From: Desulfatibacillum aliphaticivorans DSM 15576
Lineage (GTDB): Bacteria; Desulfobacterota; Desulfobacteria; Desulfobacterales; Desulfatibacillaceae
DNA length: 44,839 nt
Assembly: GCF_000429905.1 (NCBI RefSeq)
Contig: NZ_AUCT01000041.1
Span: 1-44,839 of the forward strand
Direction of reading: 5' to 3'
Of the stretch, positions 37,901 through 44,523 are shown piece after piece. How positions within the stretch are numbered: position 1 is the stretch's first letter; every line of letters starts with the position of its first letter. The notes beneath the pieces are model-generated. The model saw only the letters and a list, made by a program, of their open reading frames with translations, did not search any database and was not told the origin of the DNA. Made by a program: the position numbers and the translations under genes.

Positions 37901-40900
37901 GAGAAAATGGCGGATGATCTCGGCGACGCCGCCGAGACCGATGACTGGTACTATTTCACCCACGCCATTTCCTTTCGCAACCGCATTGTAGCGCTGGCCA
38001 GATACGAAACCGAGGAAGTCTCCGGCGCCGTTAAGGCCGTGCACGAAGCCTGGACGTCCAAAAACGGCCTGCAATGGACGCGGGAAGCCAGCCAGCCTCT
38101 CTGGGCGCCCAGAACCGCCTTTTCCCTTGCAGTCCATAACGACCGTTTGTGGCTGCTCGGAGGATGGACCGAAGATCCTGAAAACCCCGGGTTGGTGACG
38201 GCCCGGCATGCGGACGTGTGGGTGTCGGACAACGGCCTGTACTGGTCCCGCGCAACGGATAATGCGCCTTTCGGCCAGCGCAGGAACGGCCGGCTTTTGT
38301 CCATGGGCGGCAAATTGTGGCTGGTGGGCGGATATGTTTATAACGAACAAACCGGAGTATACGAAGCCAAAAACGACGTGTGGTCCTCCTCTGACGGAAT
38401 TTCCTGGACCCAGGCGACGGCCTCGGCGCCCTGGCCTTTAAGATACCCCACCGGCATGAGCGCCGCGGTTTTCGAGGACAAACTCTGGATTATGGGCGGC
38501 GACCACAATGATTCTCAATCCGGATGGACGACCTACCGGGACGTATGGAGCTCCCCCGACGGCGTTAACTGGACCCTGGAAACAGACGCCCCCGCGTGGG
38601 ACTCCCGGTACGGCGCTGGGCTGGCGTCCCTGGACGGCCGTCTGTGGCTTTTGGGCGGAACCAGCCATGTTGATCCGTACAAATCCTTTGAGGCCTGGAC
38701 TTCGGAGGACGGGATTACGTGGCAGTCCGTGGAAGCGCCCAGCAAAGTCAGGGGGCAATTTTTCACTCACGATCATTCCCTGTGGTCGCTCGTTCACACC
38801 AGCGGCGCCACATCCATCACCAAGCATACGCTTTGGCGCTCCAGAGGCCCGGGAATAAGCAGCAGCACTTCCGGAGCCCTGCAGACGAAATCCCCCTCTG
38901 CCTCTTTCGCCGCCGGCGCCGAGCACGCCCTGGCCATTGCGCCTGACGGAAGCCTGTGGGCTTGGGGAGCAAACAACGCGGGCCAGTTGGGAGACGGATC
39001 CACGGAGAACCGCGCAAAACCCGTCCGCATCGGCGAGGATTCCGATTGGCGGGTTGTCGCCGCCGGCAATTATTTCAGCATGGCGATCAAGTCAGATGGC
39101 TCCCTGTGGGCATGGGGGCAAAACTATTACGGACAGTTGGGCCTTGGAGACGCCGAAAACAGGCACGAACCCGCCCGGGTGGGCGTCAGTGAGGAATGGG
39201 CTTCCATAGGAGCAGGGCAGAATCACGTCCTGGCGGTCAAGACGGATGGAACCCTTTGGGCGTGGGGCCTGAACAACGGCGGGCAATTGGGCCTGGGGTC
39301 CAAGGAAAACCAATCGGCCCCGGTGCAGGTAGGGACGGACAACGACTGGCTGTGCGCCGCCGCAGGGTCCGTCCATGGAGCGGCCATAAAGATGGACGGC
39401 TCCGTCTGGACCTGGGGCAACAACTATTACGGCCAGTTGGGAACGACCACGTTTCAGGAGGCCCTGGCGCCCTCCCAAGGCACGGAGTACGAATGGAAAG
39501 CGCTCACTTACGGAAACCAGTTCATTGACGCCGGAAATACCACCAATGCGTCCTTGACCTCAGACGGCGCCCTGTACCTGTGGGGGGACAATTACAGCGG
39601 CCAAATCGGCGACGGAGAAACCTCCCTGAAAAGATGGTCTGCGACCCAGATCGCCCCCTACGACATCTGGCTGGCCGCGTCCTGCGGCAGCGCATCAACG
39701 GTCGCCATCGGCGGAGACAACTCCCTGTGGTCCTGGGGCTCCTTGTCCCACTTCCAGCCCTCCGGCATAGAATACGCCCCTGAAAACATTCCCGTGCCCG
39801 TGGGCGAGGCCAAGGACTGGATCGCCGTGGACGCCGGGGCGAATTTCTGCCTCGCCCAAAAATCCGACGGCTCCCTGTGGTCATGGGGAACCAATCAATA
39901 CGGCCAACTGGGGACCGGAACCAAGACAGCCGAATACGAGCCGGCGCCGGTCCTTGCGCTGGGCCCCACGGAGTCGGACGCGGACGGAGACTGGATGGAC
40001 GACAGCTGGGAAATCCTGTATTTCGGCGGAACGTCGCGGGACGGCGAGGGAGATTACGACAATGACGGGCTCAATGATTTTCTGGAATTCCGCATTGCCA
40101 CGCGCCCGGACAGCCGGGACTCCGACGGCGACGGCATGCCCGACAAGTGGGAAAGGGATTCGGGATTCAACCCCGCTGTTGACGACGCCCTTTTGGACGC
40201 AGACAGGGACGGGCTGTCCAACCTCAAGGAATACCTGATGGTTGAATCCCGGATTTCCCTGGACGGTGGGATTGAGGCCATGGCGGTCTCGGGAGATTAT
40301 CTCTATCTGATCGACGGCGTTGAGGGCGCTTTGAAAATTTTTAATACGGCGGCCCCTGAAAACCCGGTTCCCGCCCGATCTTACGACGGGGGTTTCCAGG
40401 GAATTTACGGCCTCTCCGTAAACGGAAATCTGGCCTGCATCGCCAACGGGGACGGAGTTTTCCATTTTATCGGCGTAAGCAACCCGAACACCCCTCAAGG
40501 CTTGGGAACCTACGCCAGCGGCGAGGGTTGGATTCAGGGATTTGACATAAGCGAGTCCGTTCTGGCCTTTGCCGACAGCCCCGGCAATCTGCAGGTGGTG
40601 GATATTTCCGATCCCGCCGCCCCGGAGTATAAGGGAACCTACGACAACGAGGGCGTGGGAGGCCTGGGAAACGTTATCGTCTCCGGCGGCCGAGTATACG
40701 CAACCCTGTGGGGCAGCGCCGTGCAAATCATCGACGTTTCCAATCCCGCAGCGCCCCAAAAAATCGGAGAGGTAGTTGTAGAACTCATCTGGCCCCCTTC
40801 CATGCACATATCCGGAAATTTGCTGTACCTGGGAGTGCGGGACGGAGCCGACGGCGTTCTCACAGCCTTTGATGTATCGACGCCGGCCGCGCCCCAAGTC

Positions 40901-41344
40901 GTGGGGGGCTTTCCGGGATTCGTCGAAGGGCTCGCCATGGAAGCCCAATTGGCTTCCGTCCTGGTAGACAACAGCGTCAACATTCTGGACTTAAGCGACC
41001 CCGCCGCCCCTGAATGGCTGGCCGACATCGACAACGTCTCGGACAGCCGCATCGGCGAGATTGAGATGTCCGGCGATCTTGTGTTTGCGCTATGCGGCTT
41101 TGGGACCGAGGCCAATGTCGCCGTCCTGGATATCTCGCAATTCACCAGAAGGAACGCAGCCGCCGCGCCCGGGGATATTAACCATAATAATTCCGTGAAT
41201 TTGGCGGACGCGGTGATCGCCCTTCAGATAGCAAGCGGCAATGTGCCAGATGAGCCTGTGTTCGCAGACGCGGACGTGAATGACGATAACCGGATCGGAA
41301 CAGCTGAGGCTTGCTTTGCATTGCAAAAAGCAGCAGGGCTTTAA
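34952..41344 (+). CDS. Giant 2130-residue exported multidomain protein with RCC1, LVIVD and dockerin-like modules
   Basis: A signal peptide ends near PLSADN (residue 30). Residues 30-790 are mostly helical with coiled-coil character. An Ig-like/carboxypeptidase-regulatory-like domain is at about 800-885. Calcium-type TSP3/EF-hand-like repeats (DTDGDGCGDDWE, DNDGDGLTNAQE, DTDEDGFTDLEE) are at about 889-965. Kelch-like repeats (LWLLGG, LWLVGG, LWIMGG, LWLLGG) lie at about 1012-1300. Seven RCC1 repeats (for example GSLWAWGANNAGQLGDG) lie at about 1320-1670, followed by a second TSP3 set to about 1767, LVIVD repeats at 1771-2063 (LQVVDISDPAAPE) and a C-terminal dockerin-like pair of calcium loops (GDINHNNSVNLADA, ADVNDDNRIGTAEA). 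AAGGAAGGTGG precedes the ATG at 34952. Likely a large surface or secreted adhesion/scaffold protein. No cohesin gene is visible. Confidence 0.85.
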   Translation: MKFGVLKIGQRPLASLTMLFFLLWAAPLSADNWTGIDGSIDNVNNLMAQATTAVQSGSYAQAKEQLAATARNLERASSWAYYIWDERKSDPTYTPISLNPLPDELKVSYYQDRMDDSRAQYKQLLGKIDEARIQLGLKKLQTLFSILTGMVNLSKGIVDTVKDNPLMAPKNLIDLQAQVEEDAANIQVNFTKLEASGQLLNRLISLKNNVVTLFRELRTIRQGINVLVPEVERIEAAMPMALDSIQRGLSMPLPPAQQATFDGSPYSAELAVVEDGLDGAELPWESGETIISELYAEAQAAYNALTPTADDTQAWNDFNDWYDAWEESLTTPRENNIQQLNALGEEWRQELISILTDYMAISYGSPVALSDCSSHDPIPENLELTWTDPRAWKTEYQTALGAATGPAVAPSQTGALSADWHEVVIDYPSRLSSLVATYSKASQAARASMSYREWEDLLSTTDPRQPYQVFVLPRQSQNIMLENLNAIRSEANRFAGAAASAQSEIESLAWNLSALQGKADAYRQFMADHADTVPTVEFDEKFTVSDADVAGLSARVYLAEDGVSILETEAIIQYFEREVEQFAFEADEAGDQATEIGNQADALAYSINRMLAFNDAIAGKQAAAQEMLDYKFGEDDVFLGAGYYGYLFDSLEILDNYMWQHVDTVYYHSSPPDVETQIAPHVDYIQSLGQTAWRRFAQLTEEIWSVTDNLTFAHHELRPPLYNVGSGFNAGESFVILPENQTLVDEFTSVRFLKYHSRPYLEPFGYLTLDQIRQGIPNAADWVAAKLAGGYGELVIQRVSPASYTIPVGRTITTPLVVRVTDSDGDPVAGAPISQDYDETILQGEAVRSSDAEGLASFYPGPYNQAGAQTVTFSVAGEYTLTATVYVTEDTDGDGCGDDWETFYGLDPTQDFDGAGDNDGDGLTNAQEQAVGSSPLSADTDEDGFTDLEEVEAGTDPADPADYPRDAPPESLSPPPMQLGVDWEKMADDLGDAAETDDWYYFTHAISFRNRIVALARYETEEVSGAVKAVHEAWTSKNGLQWTREASQPLWAPRTAFSLAVHNDRLWLLGGWTEDPENPGLVTARHADVWVSDNGLYWSRATDNAPFGQRRNGRLLSMGGKLWLVGGYVYNEQTGVYEAKNDVWSSSDGISWTQATASAPWPLRYPTGMSAAVFEDKLWIMGGDHNDSQSGWTTYRDVWSSPDGVNWTLETDAPAWDSRYGAGLASLDGRLWLLGGTSHVDPYKSFEAWTSEDGITWQSVEAPSKVRGQFFTHDHSLWSLVHTSGATSITKHTLWRSRGPGISSSTSGALQTKSPSASFAAGAEHALAIAPDGSLWAWGANNAGQLGDGSTENRAKPVRIGEDSDWRVVAAGNYFSMAIKSDGSLWAWGQNYYGQLGLGDAENRHEPARVGVSEEWASIGAGQNHVLAVKTDGTLWAWGLNNGGQLGLGSKENQSAPVQVGTDNDWLCAAAGSVHGAAIKMDGSVWTWGNNYYGQLGTTTFQEALAPSQGTEYEWKALTYGNQFIDAGNTTNASLTSDGALYLWGDNYSGQIGDGETSLKRWSATQIAPYDIWLAASCGSASTVAIGGDNSLWSWGSLSHFQPSGIEYAPENIPVPVGEAKDWIAVDAGANFCLAQKSDGSLWSWGTNQYGQLGTGTKTAEYEPAPVLALGPTESDADGDWMDDSWEILYFGGTSRDGEGDYDNDGLNDFLEFRIATRPDSRDSDGDGMPDKWERDSGFNPAVDDALLDADRDGLSNLKEYLMVESRISLDGGIEAMAVSGDYLYLIDGVEGALKIFNTAAPENPVPARSYDGGFQGIYGLSVNGNLACIANGDGVFHFIGVSNPNTPQGLGTYASGEGWIQGFDISESVLAFADSPGNLQVVDISDPAAPEYKGTYDNEGVGGLGNVIVSGGRVYATLWGSAVQIIDVSNPAAPQKIGEVVVELIWPPSMHISGNLLYLGVRDGADGVLTAFDVSTPAAPQVVGGFPGFVEGLAMEAQLASVLVDNSVNILDLSDPAAPEWLADIDNVSDSRIGEIEMSGDLVFALCGFGTEANVAVLDISQFTRRNAAAAPGDINHNNSVNLADAVIALQIASGNVPDEPVFADADVNDDNRIGTAEACFALQKAAGL

Positions 41345-41427
41345 AAAGGGGCGCCCCCTGGACGTAAACAGGCGGGCGCGCTCCGACTTTTAGTGAGGTC
41401 TTTGGTAAAAGCCCGCCATGAAATGAC

Positions 41428-41464
41428 AAAAAAGGCGTTGGAAGCAATTCCAACGCCTTTTTTT
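41428..41464 (+). terminator. Strong terminator of the giant protein gene
   Basis: AAAGGCGTTGGAA pairs with TTCCAACGCCTTT around GCAA (a 13-bp stem), followed by TTTT. It lies about 84 bases past the stop. Confidence 0.9.
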
Positions 41465-41539
41465 ACGCCCGACGCTTGCCGGGAGCTTAGCCAATAAAAA
41501 AAGGCTACGCCGGAGTTGACGTAACCTATTGATTTTAAA

Positions 41540-41582
<43 letters not shown>

Positions 41583-41760
41583 TTAGGTCGGGCCATTTTC
41601 CCAGAAGAACCAACGGTAACATAAAGTAAGTAAATTTACTTTATTTACAAAATGTTAACAACTATCTATCTTTCGCTGATTTCACTTTGCTTACCCCTTA
41701 TTACCGATGGCTTTTTGCCAATTTGGGCAAAATTTGGGCAAAAAATTAAGGGGTAAACAT
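41583..41760. repeat. Element end with palindromes and short tandem repeats
   Basis: Next to the tRNA half lie the palindrome AAGTAAATTTACTT (41628-41641), a perfect 10-bp inverted pair TTACCCCTTA (41691-41700)/TAAGGGGTAA (41747-41756), and two overlapping copies of AATTTGGGCAAAA (41720-41743) between its arms. These resemble integrase/excisionase arm sites, though this is inferred from position only. Confidence 0.5.
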
Positions 41761-41787
41761 AGGTAAAAAGAATGCTCGTGCGCATCA

Positions 41788-41812
41788 AAAAAACGCAGCA
41801 GATGCGTTTTTT
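41788..41812 (+). terminator. U-tract hairpin 1 of the mobile element
   Basis: AAAAAACGCA (41788-41797), loop GCAGA, TGCGTTTTTT (41803-41812). A bidirectional terminator-like stem. Confidence 0.7.
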
Positions 41813-41818
41813 CCAATC

Positions 41819-41850
41819 AAGGCTGTCGGCAATCCCCGGCGGCCTTTTTT
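41819..41850 (+). terminator. U-tract hairpin 2 (GGCTGTC/GGCGGCC class)
   Basis: AAGGCTGTCGG (41819-41829) pairs with CCGGCGGCCTT (41836-41846) over 11 bp including two G-U pairs, then TTTT. Followed 7 bases later by a full-length Shine-Dalgarno AAAGGAGGTGAT. Confidence 0.8.
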
Positions 41851-41873
41851 GTTCCCGAAAGGAGGTGATGCCT

Positions 41874-41885
41874 ATGAACGTATAA
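41874..41885 (+). other. Three-codon micro-ORF behind a near-perfect ribosome site
   Basis: ATG-AAC-GTA-TAA follows AAAGGAGGTGATGCCT; an ATG two codons earlier (41868) would give M-P-M-N-V. A second short frame (MINRQNTYI) starts at 41896 after GGAGGA. They may be leader peptides or remains of a deleted gene. Confidence 0.3.
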
Positions 41886-41924
41886 TTTTGGAGGAATGAT
41901 CAATCGGCAAAACACTTATATTTG

Positions 41925-41958
41925 AGGTCGACGAACATGCGTCGGCCTTTTCTTTTTT
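41925..41958 (+). terminator. U-tract hairpin 3 of the mobile element
   Basis: AGGTCGACG (41925-41933), loop AACATG, CGTCGGCCT (41940-41948) with one G-U pair, then TTTCTTTTTT. It ends just before AAAGGAGG, the ribosome site of the gene at 41973. Confidence 0.7.
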
Positions 41959-41972
41959 CAAAGGAGGTTTTT

Positions 41973-42758
41973 ATGCAAATCAAAACCCATGAAATCGTCG
42001 CCCGTCCTAAGGATGACGCCTTAACCCTCAACACGCAGCCACTCAAAGAGGCCGAGATATCCCTGGAAGAAGTTAAGCCCACTATCAAGGTGGAATATCA
42101 TTTCGAAGAAGATAACGCCTTGGTACAGGCTATCATAGACCCGAATCTCAACATCCGAGTTCTTTCCAATCACAAATGGCTCGGCATGCTGTTCTTTTCC
42201 AGGGTCTTTCTCGGCAGAGAGGGCTATGGGCGCTCTTTGTTCGAAAGCATCAAAGAACGCATTGTCCGGGACAAAGACTTCGAGAGTTTGGTAAGGCGGA
42301 CAGTCAACCCCATGCCAACCGTTGACGAGGATGAGCAGGCTCACGAACTGAAGGAATACGACCTCTTGTCACAATATGTCCCGACGCGGAAATACCCAGA
42401 ATCCATCTCCGTGTACCAGATTTCGACAAATACATATCGTCGCGGAGTAGAGGTGCCTCCAAATAGTTTCGATGGCGCCAACGTGGAATTCATCGATGGT
42501 ATGATAAGTATTTTCTGGGTTTTCAGGCCAGAACAGGATTATATCGTTCAACTTCAGATTTGGAAGAACCGGAATATCCTTGTTTATTCCAATGATGAGA
42601 TCGCTGGGCGCAACTTTTTCATAAGATTCCTTGCCTTTCAGGGCTTTCCTATACATAGAAGCCACTTGGATATCGTGGATGGTTGGGTCGAGGATGATAC
42701 GATAGCGACGGACTTTGAAAATCACATTGACGCCTATAAGGAGGCACACGATGAATGA
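41973..42758 (+). CDS. Mobile-element hypothetical protein, 261 residues
   Basis: I do not recognise this protein. It is soluble and acidic, with no signal or membrane segment. The central part has many aromatic residues (IFWVFRPEQDYIVQLQIWKN) and repeated short beta-strand patterns. AAAGGAGG lies directly before ATG 41973, itself right behind a U-tract hairpin; upstream in-frame starts lie within the hairpin and are unlikely. The stop overlaps the next gene by 8 bases. Base composition is more AT-rich than the chromosomal genes to the left. Confidence 0.7.
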   Translation: MQIKTHEIVARPKDDALTLNTQPLKEAEISLEEVKPTIKVEYHFEEDNALVQAIIDPNLNIRVLSNHKWLGMLFFSRVFLGREGYGRSLFESIKERIVRDKDFESLVRRTVNPMPTVDEDEQAHELKEYDLLSQYVPTRKYPESISVYQISTNTYRRGVEVPPNSFDGANVEFIDGMISIFWVFRPEQDYIVQLQIWKNRNILVYSNDEIAGRNFFIRFLAFQGFPIHRSHLDIVDGWVEDDTIATDFENHIDAYKEAHDE

Positions 42759-43089
42759 ATCATACGTTCCTGAAGCCTACCGCATCACCGGCAAGTTGCA
42801 TGATCGCCGGACGAAAATATGCCTTGATGGCTCCCGATGGATGGAGATCAGCAAGAATCCCGACTGTACATACATCAATTTATTATACGGCGGGCCTTCT
42901 CCGCTACCGCCCGTTGACCTCCGGATTCATAGGAACGGGGATATGGAGGCCATTAGTTCCGACTCAGAACTTCTGACCAAAACTCTCCCTGGTCTCTTCC
43001 AACATGAAGGTGATGCCGTCGCGCCAACCTGGGGAGCCGTGGTCCTATTTGATGCTCAGGAAGTAAAGGAGGAGACGCTTATGACCTAA
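42751..43089 (+). CDS. Mobile-element hypothetical protein, 112 residues
   Basis: A small soluble protein with no recognised family. It contains RITGKLHDRRTKICLDGSRW and a C-terminal APTWGAVVLFDAQ stretch and looks beta-rich. AAGGAGG precedes ATG 42751, and the start lies within the last 8 bases of the upstream gene, so translation is coupled. Two U-tract hairpins follow it before the next gene. Confidence 0.65.
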   Translation: MNESYVPEAYRITGKLHDRRTKICLDGSRWMEISKNPDCTYINLLYGGPSPLPPVDLRIHRNGDMEAISSDSELLTKTLPGLFQHEGDAVAPTWGAVVLFDAQEVKEETLMT

Positions 43090-43121
43090 CGACAAAATAA
43101 TAAAAACTGATGCAATCGGAC

Positions 43122-43152
43122 GGCTGTCAGGAAATCCTGGCGGCCTTTTTTT
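43122..43152 (+). terminator. U-tract hairpin 4 (GGCTGTC/GGCGGCC class)
   Basis: GGCTGTCAGG (43122-43131), loop AAAT, CCTGGCGGCC (43136-43145), then seven Ts. A 10-bp perfect stem with two G-U pairs in the same positions as hairpin 2. Confidence 0.85.
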
Positions 43153-43165
43153 GTCCCTGACCTTG

Positions 43166-43199
43166 GGGCTGTGAGCATTGGGCTTGCAGCCCTTTTTTT
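43166..43199 (+). terminator. U-tract hairpin 5 of the mobile element
   Basis: GGGCTGTGAGC (43166-43176), loop ATTGG, GCTTGCAGCCC (43182-43192), then seven Ts. A further small stem GAGTTC-ATAC-GAACTC (43213-43228) follows before the ribosome site of the gene at 43245. Confidence 0.8.
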
Positions 43200-43244
43200 A
43201 ATCCTAATCGCCGAGTTCATACGAACTCAGAAAGGTAAAACAAG

Positions 43245-43547
43245 ATGAAAGAAAAAACTATCGCCTTCAACCATCAACCAGGAACAGAAGTGACTACAGC
43301 GGCTTCTCAATTGGCGGACGCCTTGGCCAGGTCCATGATGGAGCACCCTGACGTCAAAAGCCTGAATCTGGATGACGATCTGCCTCTTCACATTAAAGAC
43401 ATCCATTGGGATGCCTCAGGAGATCGGGGCGCCCTGCTAGCCTTCGAAGCCAACTGCACGGTCAAAGGCCAAACCAAAACCAAGGAACTGATGGTGATGC
43501 TGGAAGTCTTTGTCACCACACGGGAGGAAAAAGACAATGAAAATTGA
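43245..43547 (+). CDS. Mobile-element hypothetical protein, 100 residues
   Basis: A small soluble acidic protein with no recognised family; an N-terminal helix (TTAASQLADALARSMMEHP) is followed by a beta-rich half (ALLAFEANCTVKG, ELMVMLEVFVTT). GAAAGG precedes ATG 43245. The stop overlaps the next gene by 11 bases, so the two are a coupled pair. Confidence 0.65.
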   Translation: MKEKTIAFNHQPGTEVTTAASQLADALARSMMEHPDVKSLNLDDDLPLHIKDIHWDASGDRGALLAFEANCTVKGQTKTKELMVMLEVFVTTREEKDNEN

Positions 43548-43911
43548 AATTCCCAAAACGGAGAAGGTGTATCTGCCAAGCGGTACCTACGAGGCTGAGC
43601 TGAAAAATGTGGCTGGAAAAGAAGTGGGCGAGGACAAGCAATTTGCCTACTATTTCCAGTGGAGGGTTCGTGAAGGTAAGTATGCTGGCGAGGATTTTGT
43701 CACATCCTTTTGGCGAGACAACCAAGAGTCCATGATGGCTATGAAAAAAGCGATTCAAGCTATGGGCTTGGCCCCAAACGACAAATACGACTCAAATCAA
43801 TTGATCGGGCGTGAGTGCCTGGTGACTATTGAACAGACTGTTGAGCCGTTTCACAGAGCTGTTCGTTATGAAGCGATTCAGCATCCTGAAAACTGCGACG
43901 AATTGCCATAG
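43537..43911 (+). CDS. DUF669-like putative ssDNA-binding protein
   Basis: A 124-residue protein resembling phage DUF669/single-strand-binding-like proteins: an early YLPSGTYEAELKNV strand, then KQFAYYFQWRVREGKYAGEDFVTSF, a helix (MMAMKKAIQAMGL) and a closing strand pair (LIGRECLVTIEQT, VRYEAI). These often sit in phage replication or recombination modules, consistent with a mobile element. GGGAGG precedes the ATG. The family call is from pattern memory, not a search. Confidence 0.6.
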   Translation: MKIEIPKTEKVYLPSGTYEAELKNVAGKEVGEDKQFAYYFQWRVREGKYAGEDFVTSFWRDNQESMMAMKKAIQAMGLAPNDKYDSNQLIGRECLVTIEQTVEPFHRAVRYEAIQHPENCDELP

Positions 43912-43956
43912 CATCCCAACGTGATGCACGGACCTCAACAAACTAACGAAGCCAAG

Positions 43957-43984
43957 GGGCTGTCGGGAAACCGGCGGCCCTTTT
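43957..43984 (+). terminator. U-tract hairpin 6 (GGCTGTC/GGCGGCC class, GNRA loop)
   Basis: GGGCTGTCGG (43957-43966), tetraloop GAAA, CCGGCGGCCC (43971-43980), then TTTT. Third member of the shared stem class. The ribosome site AGAAAGGA of the gene at 44009 follows at once. Confidence 0.85.
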
Positions 43985-44008
43985 ATTTTCAAGAAAGGAC
44001 AAAAAAAC

Positions 44009-44365
44009 ATGAAAGCAACAGACATCGAAACGATGGAGAACCGCTACCGGTATTTCTCCATCAAGGCGCGCCCTCGCGGTGGGACCTGGAATTTCAAACC
44101 GGAGTTGCTTGATTCCCTGGAAACAACAGAAGAGGCCGTCCGTTTCAAGTTCAAGCATAAAAAACAACTATGGGTCGTGGAAGGCGAGATCGACCAGGAG
44201 GGACTGTTAACCATTATCTCCAACTGCGACTGGTTCGCCATCTGTTCCTTTGTAGACGCTTTTTTACGGGAGAACGGCGAAATCACCAAGGATCGGCTTA
44301 AGGAAGTGGAAGCCGGCTGGAAAAGCGACTTTGATAGCATCGACAATATGGAGGAAGCAACATGA
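44009..44365 (+). CDS. Mobile-element hypothetical protein, 118 residues
   Basis: A soluble protein not assigned to a family. The N-terminal half is basic (RYFSIKARPRGGTWNFKPE, FKFKHKKQLWVVEGE) and the C-terminal half acidic and helical. AAAGGA lies before ATG 44009, directly behind hairpin 6. It overlaps the next frame by 4 bases (ATGA). Confidence 0.65.
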   Translation: MKATDIETMENRYRYFSIKARPRGGTWNFKPELLDSLETTEEAVRFKFKHKKQLWVVEGEIDQEGLLTIISNCDWFAICSFVDAFLRENGEITKDRLKEVEAGWKSDFDSIDNMEEAT

Positions 44366-44523
44366 CTGAAAACTATGTCAATGCAGAAATCGAAGAGGAA
44401 ATCACCCAGGACGTACCTGATCCGCATGAAAAGCTCCAAAAAGACCTTGAGGGGCTTATTGCCCAACAGAAAAAGGTCAACTTGGATGAAGGTAAGCGTC
44501 CAGTGAAGTACCCGGTTGGGTAA
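44362..44523 (+). pseudogene. Small acidic gene interrupted by IS66 insertion
   Basis: ATG 44362 overlaps the preceding stop (ATGA). The first ~43 codons (MTENYVNAEIEEEI, PHEKLQKDLEGL) look native and acidic. From 44492 the frame runs into the IS66 terminal repeat and stops at 44521-44523 with about 10 element-derived residues (GKRPVKYPVG). The original gene was probably longer; its remainder should lie beyond the element. Confidence 0.55.

Noticed and set aside
41691..41756. CRISPR-like or iteron array at the element end
   Set aside because: Only two overlapping copies of a 13-base unit and one inverted pair; no regular spacers and no cas or rep gene.
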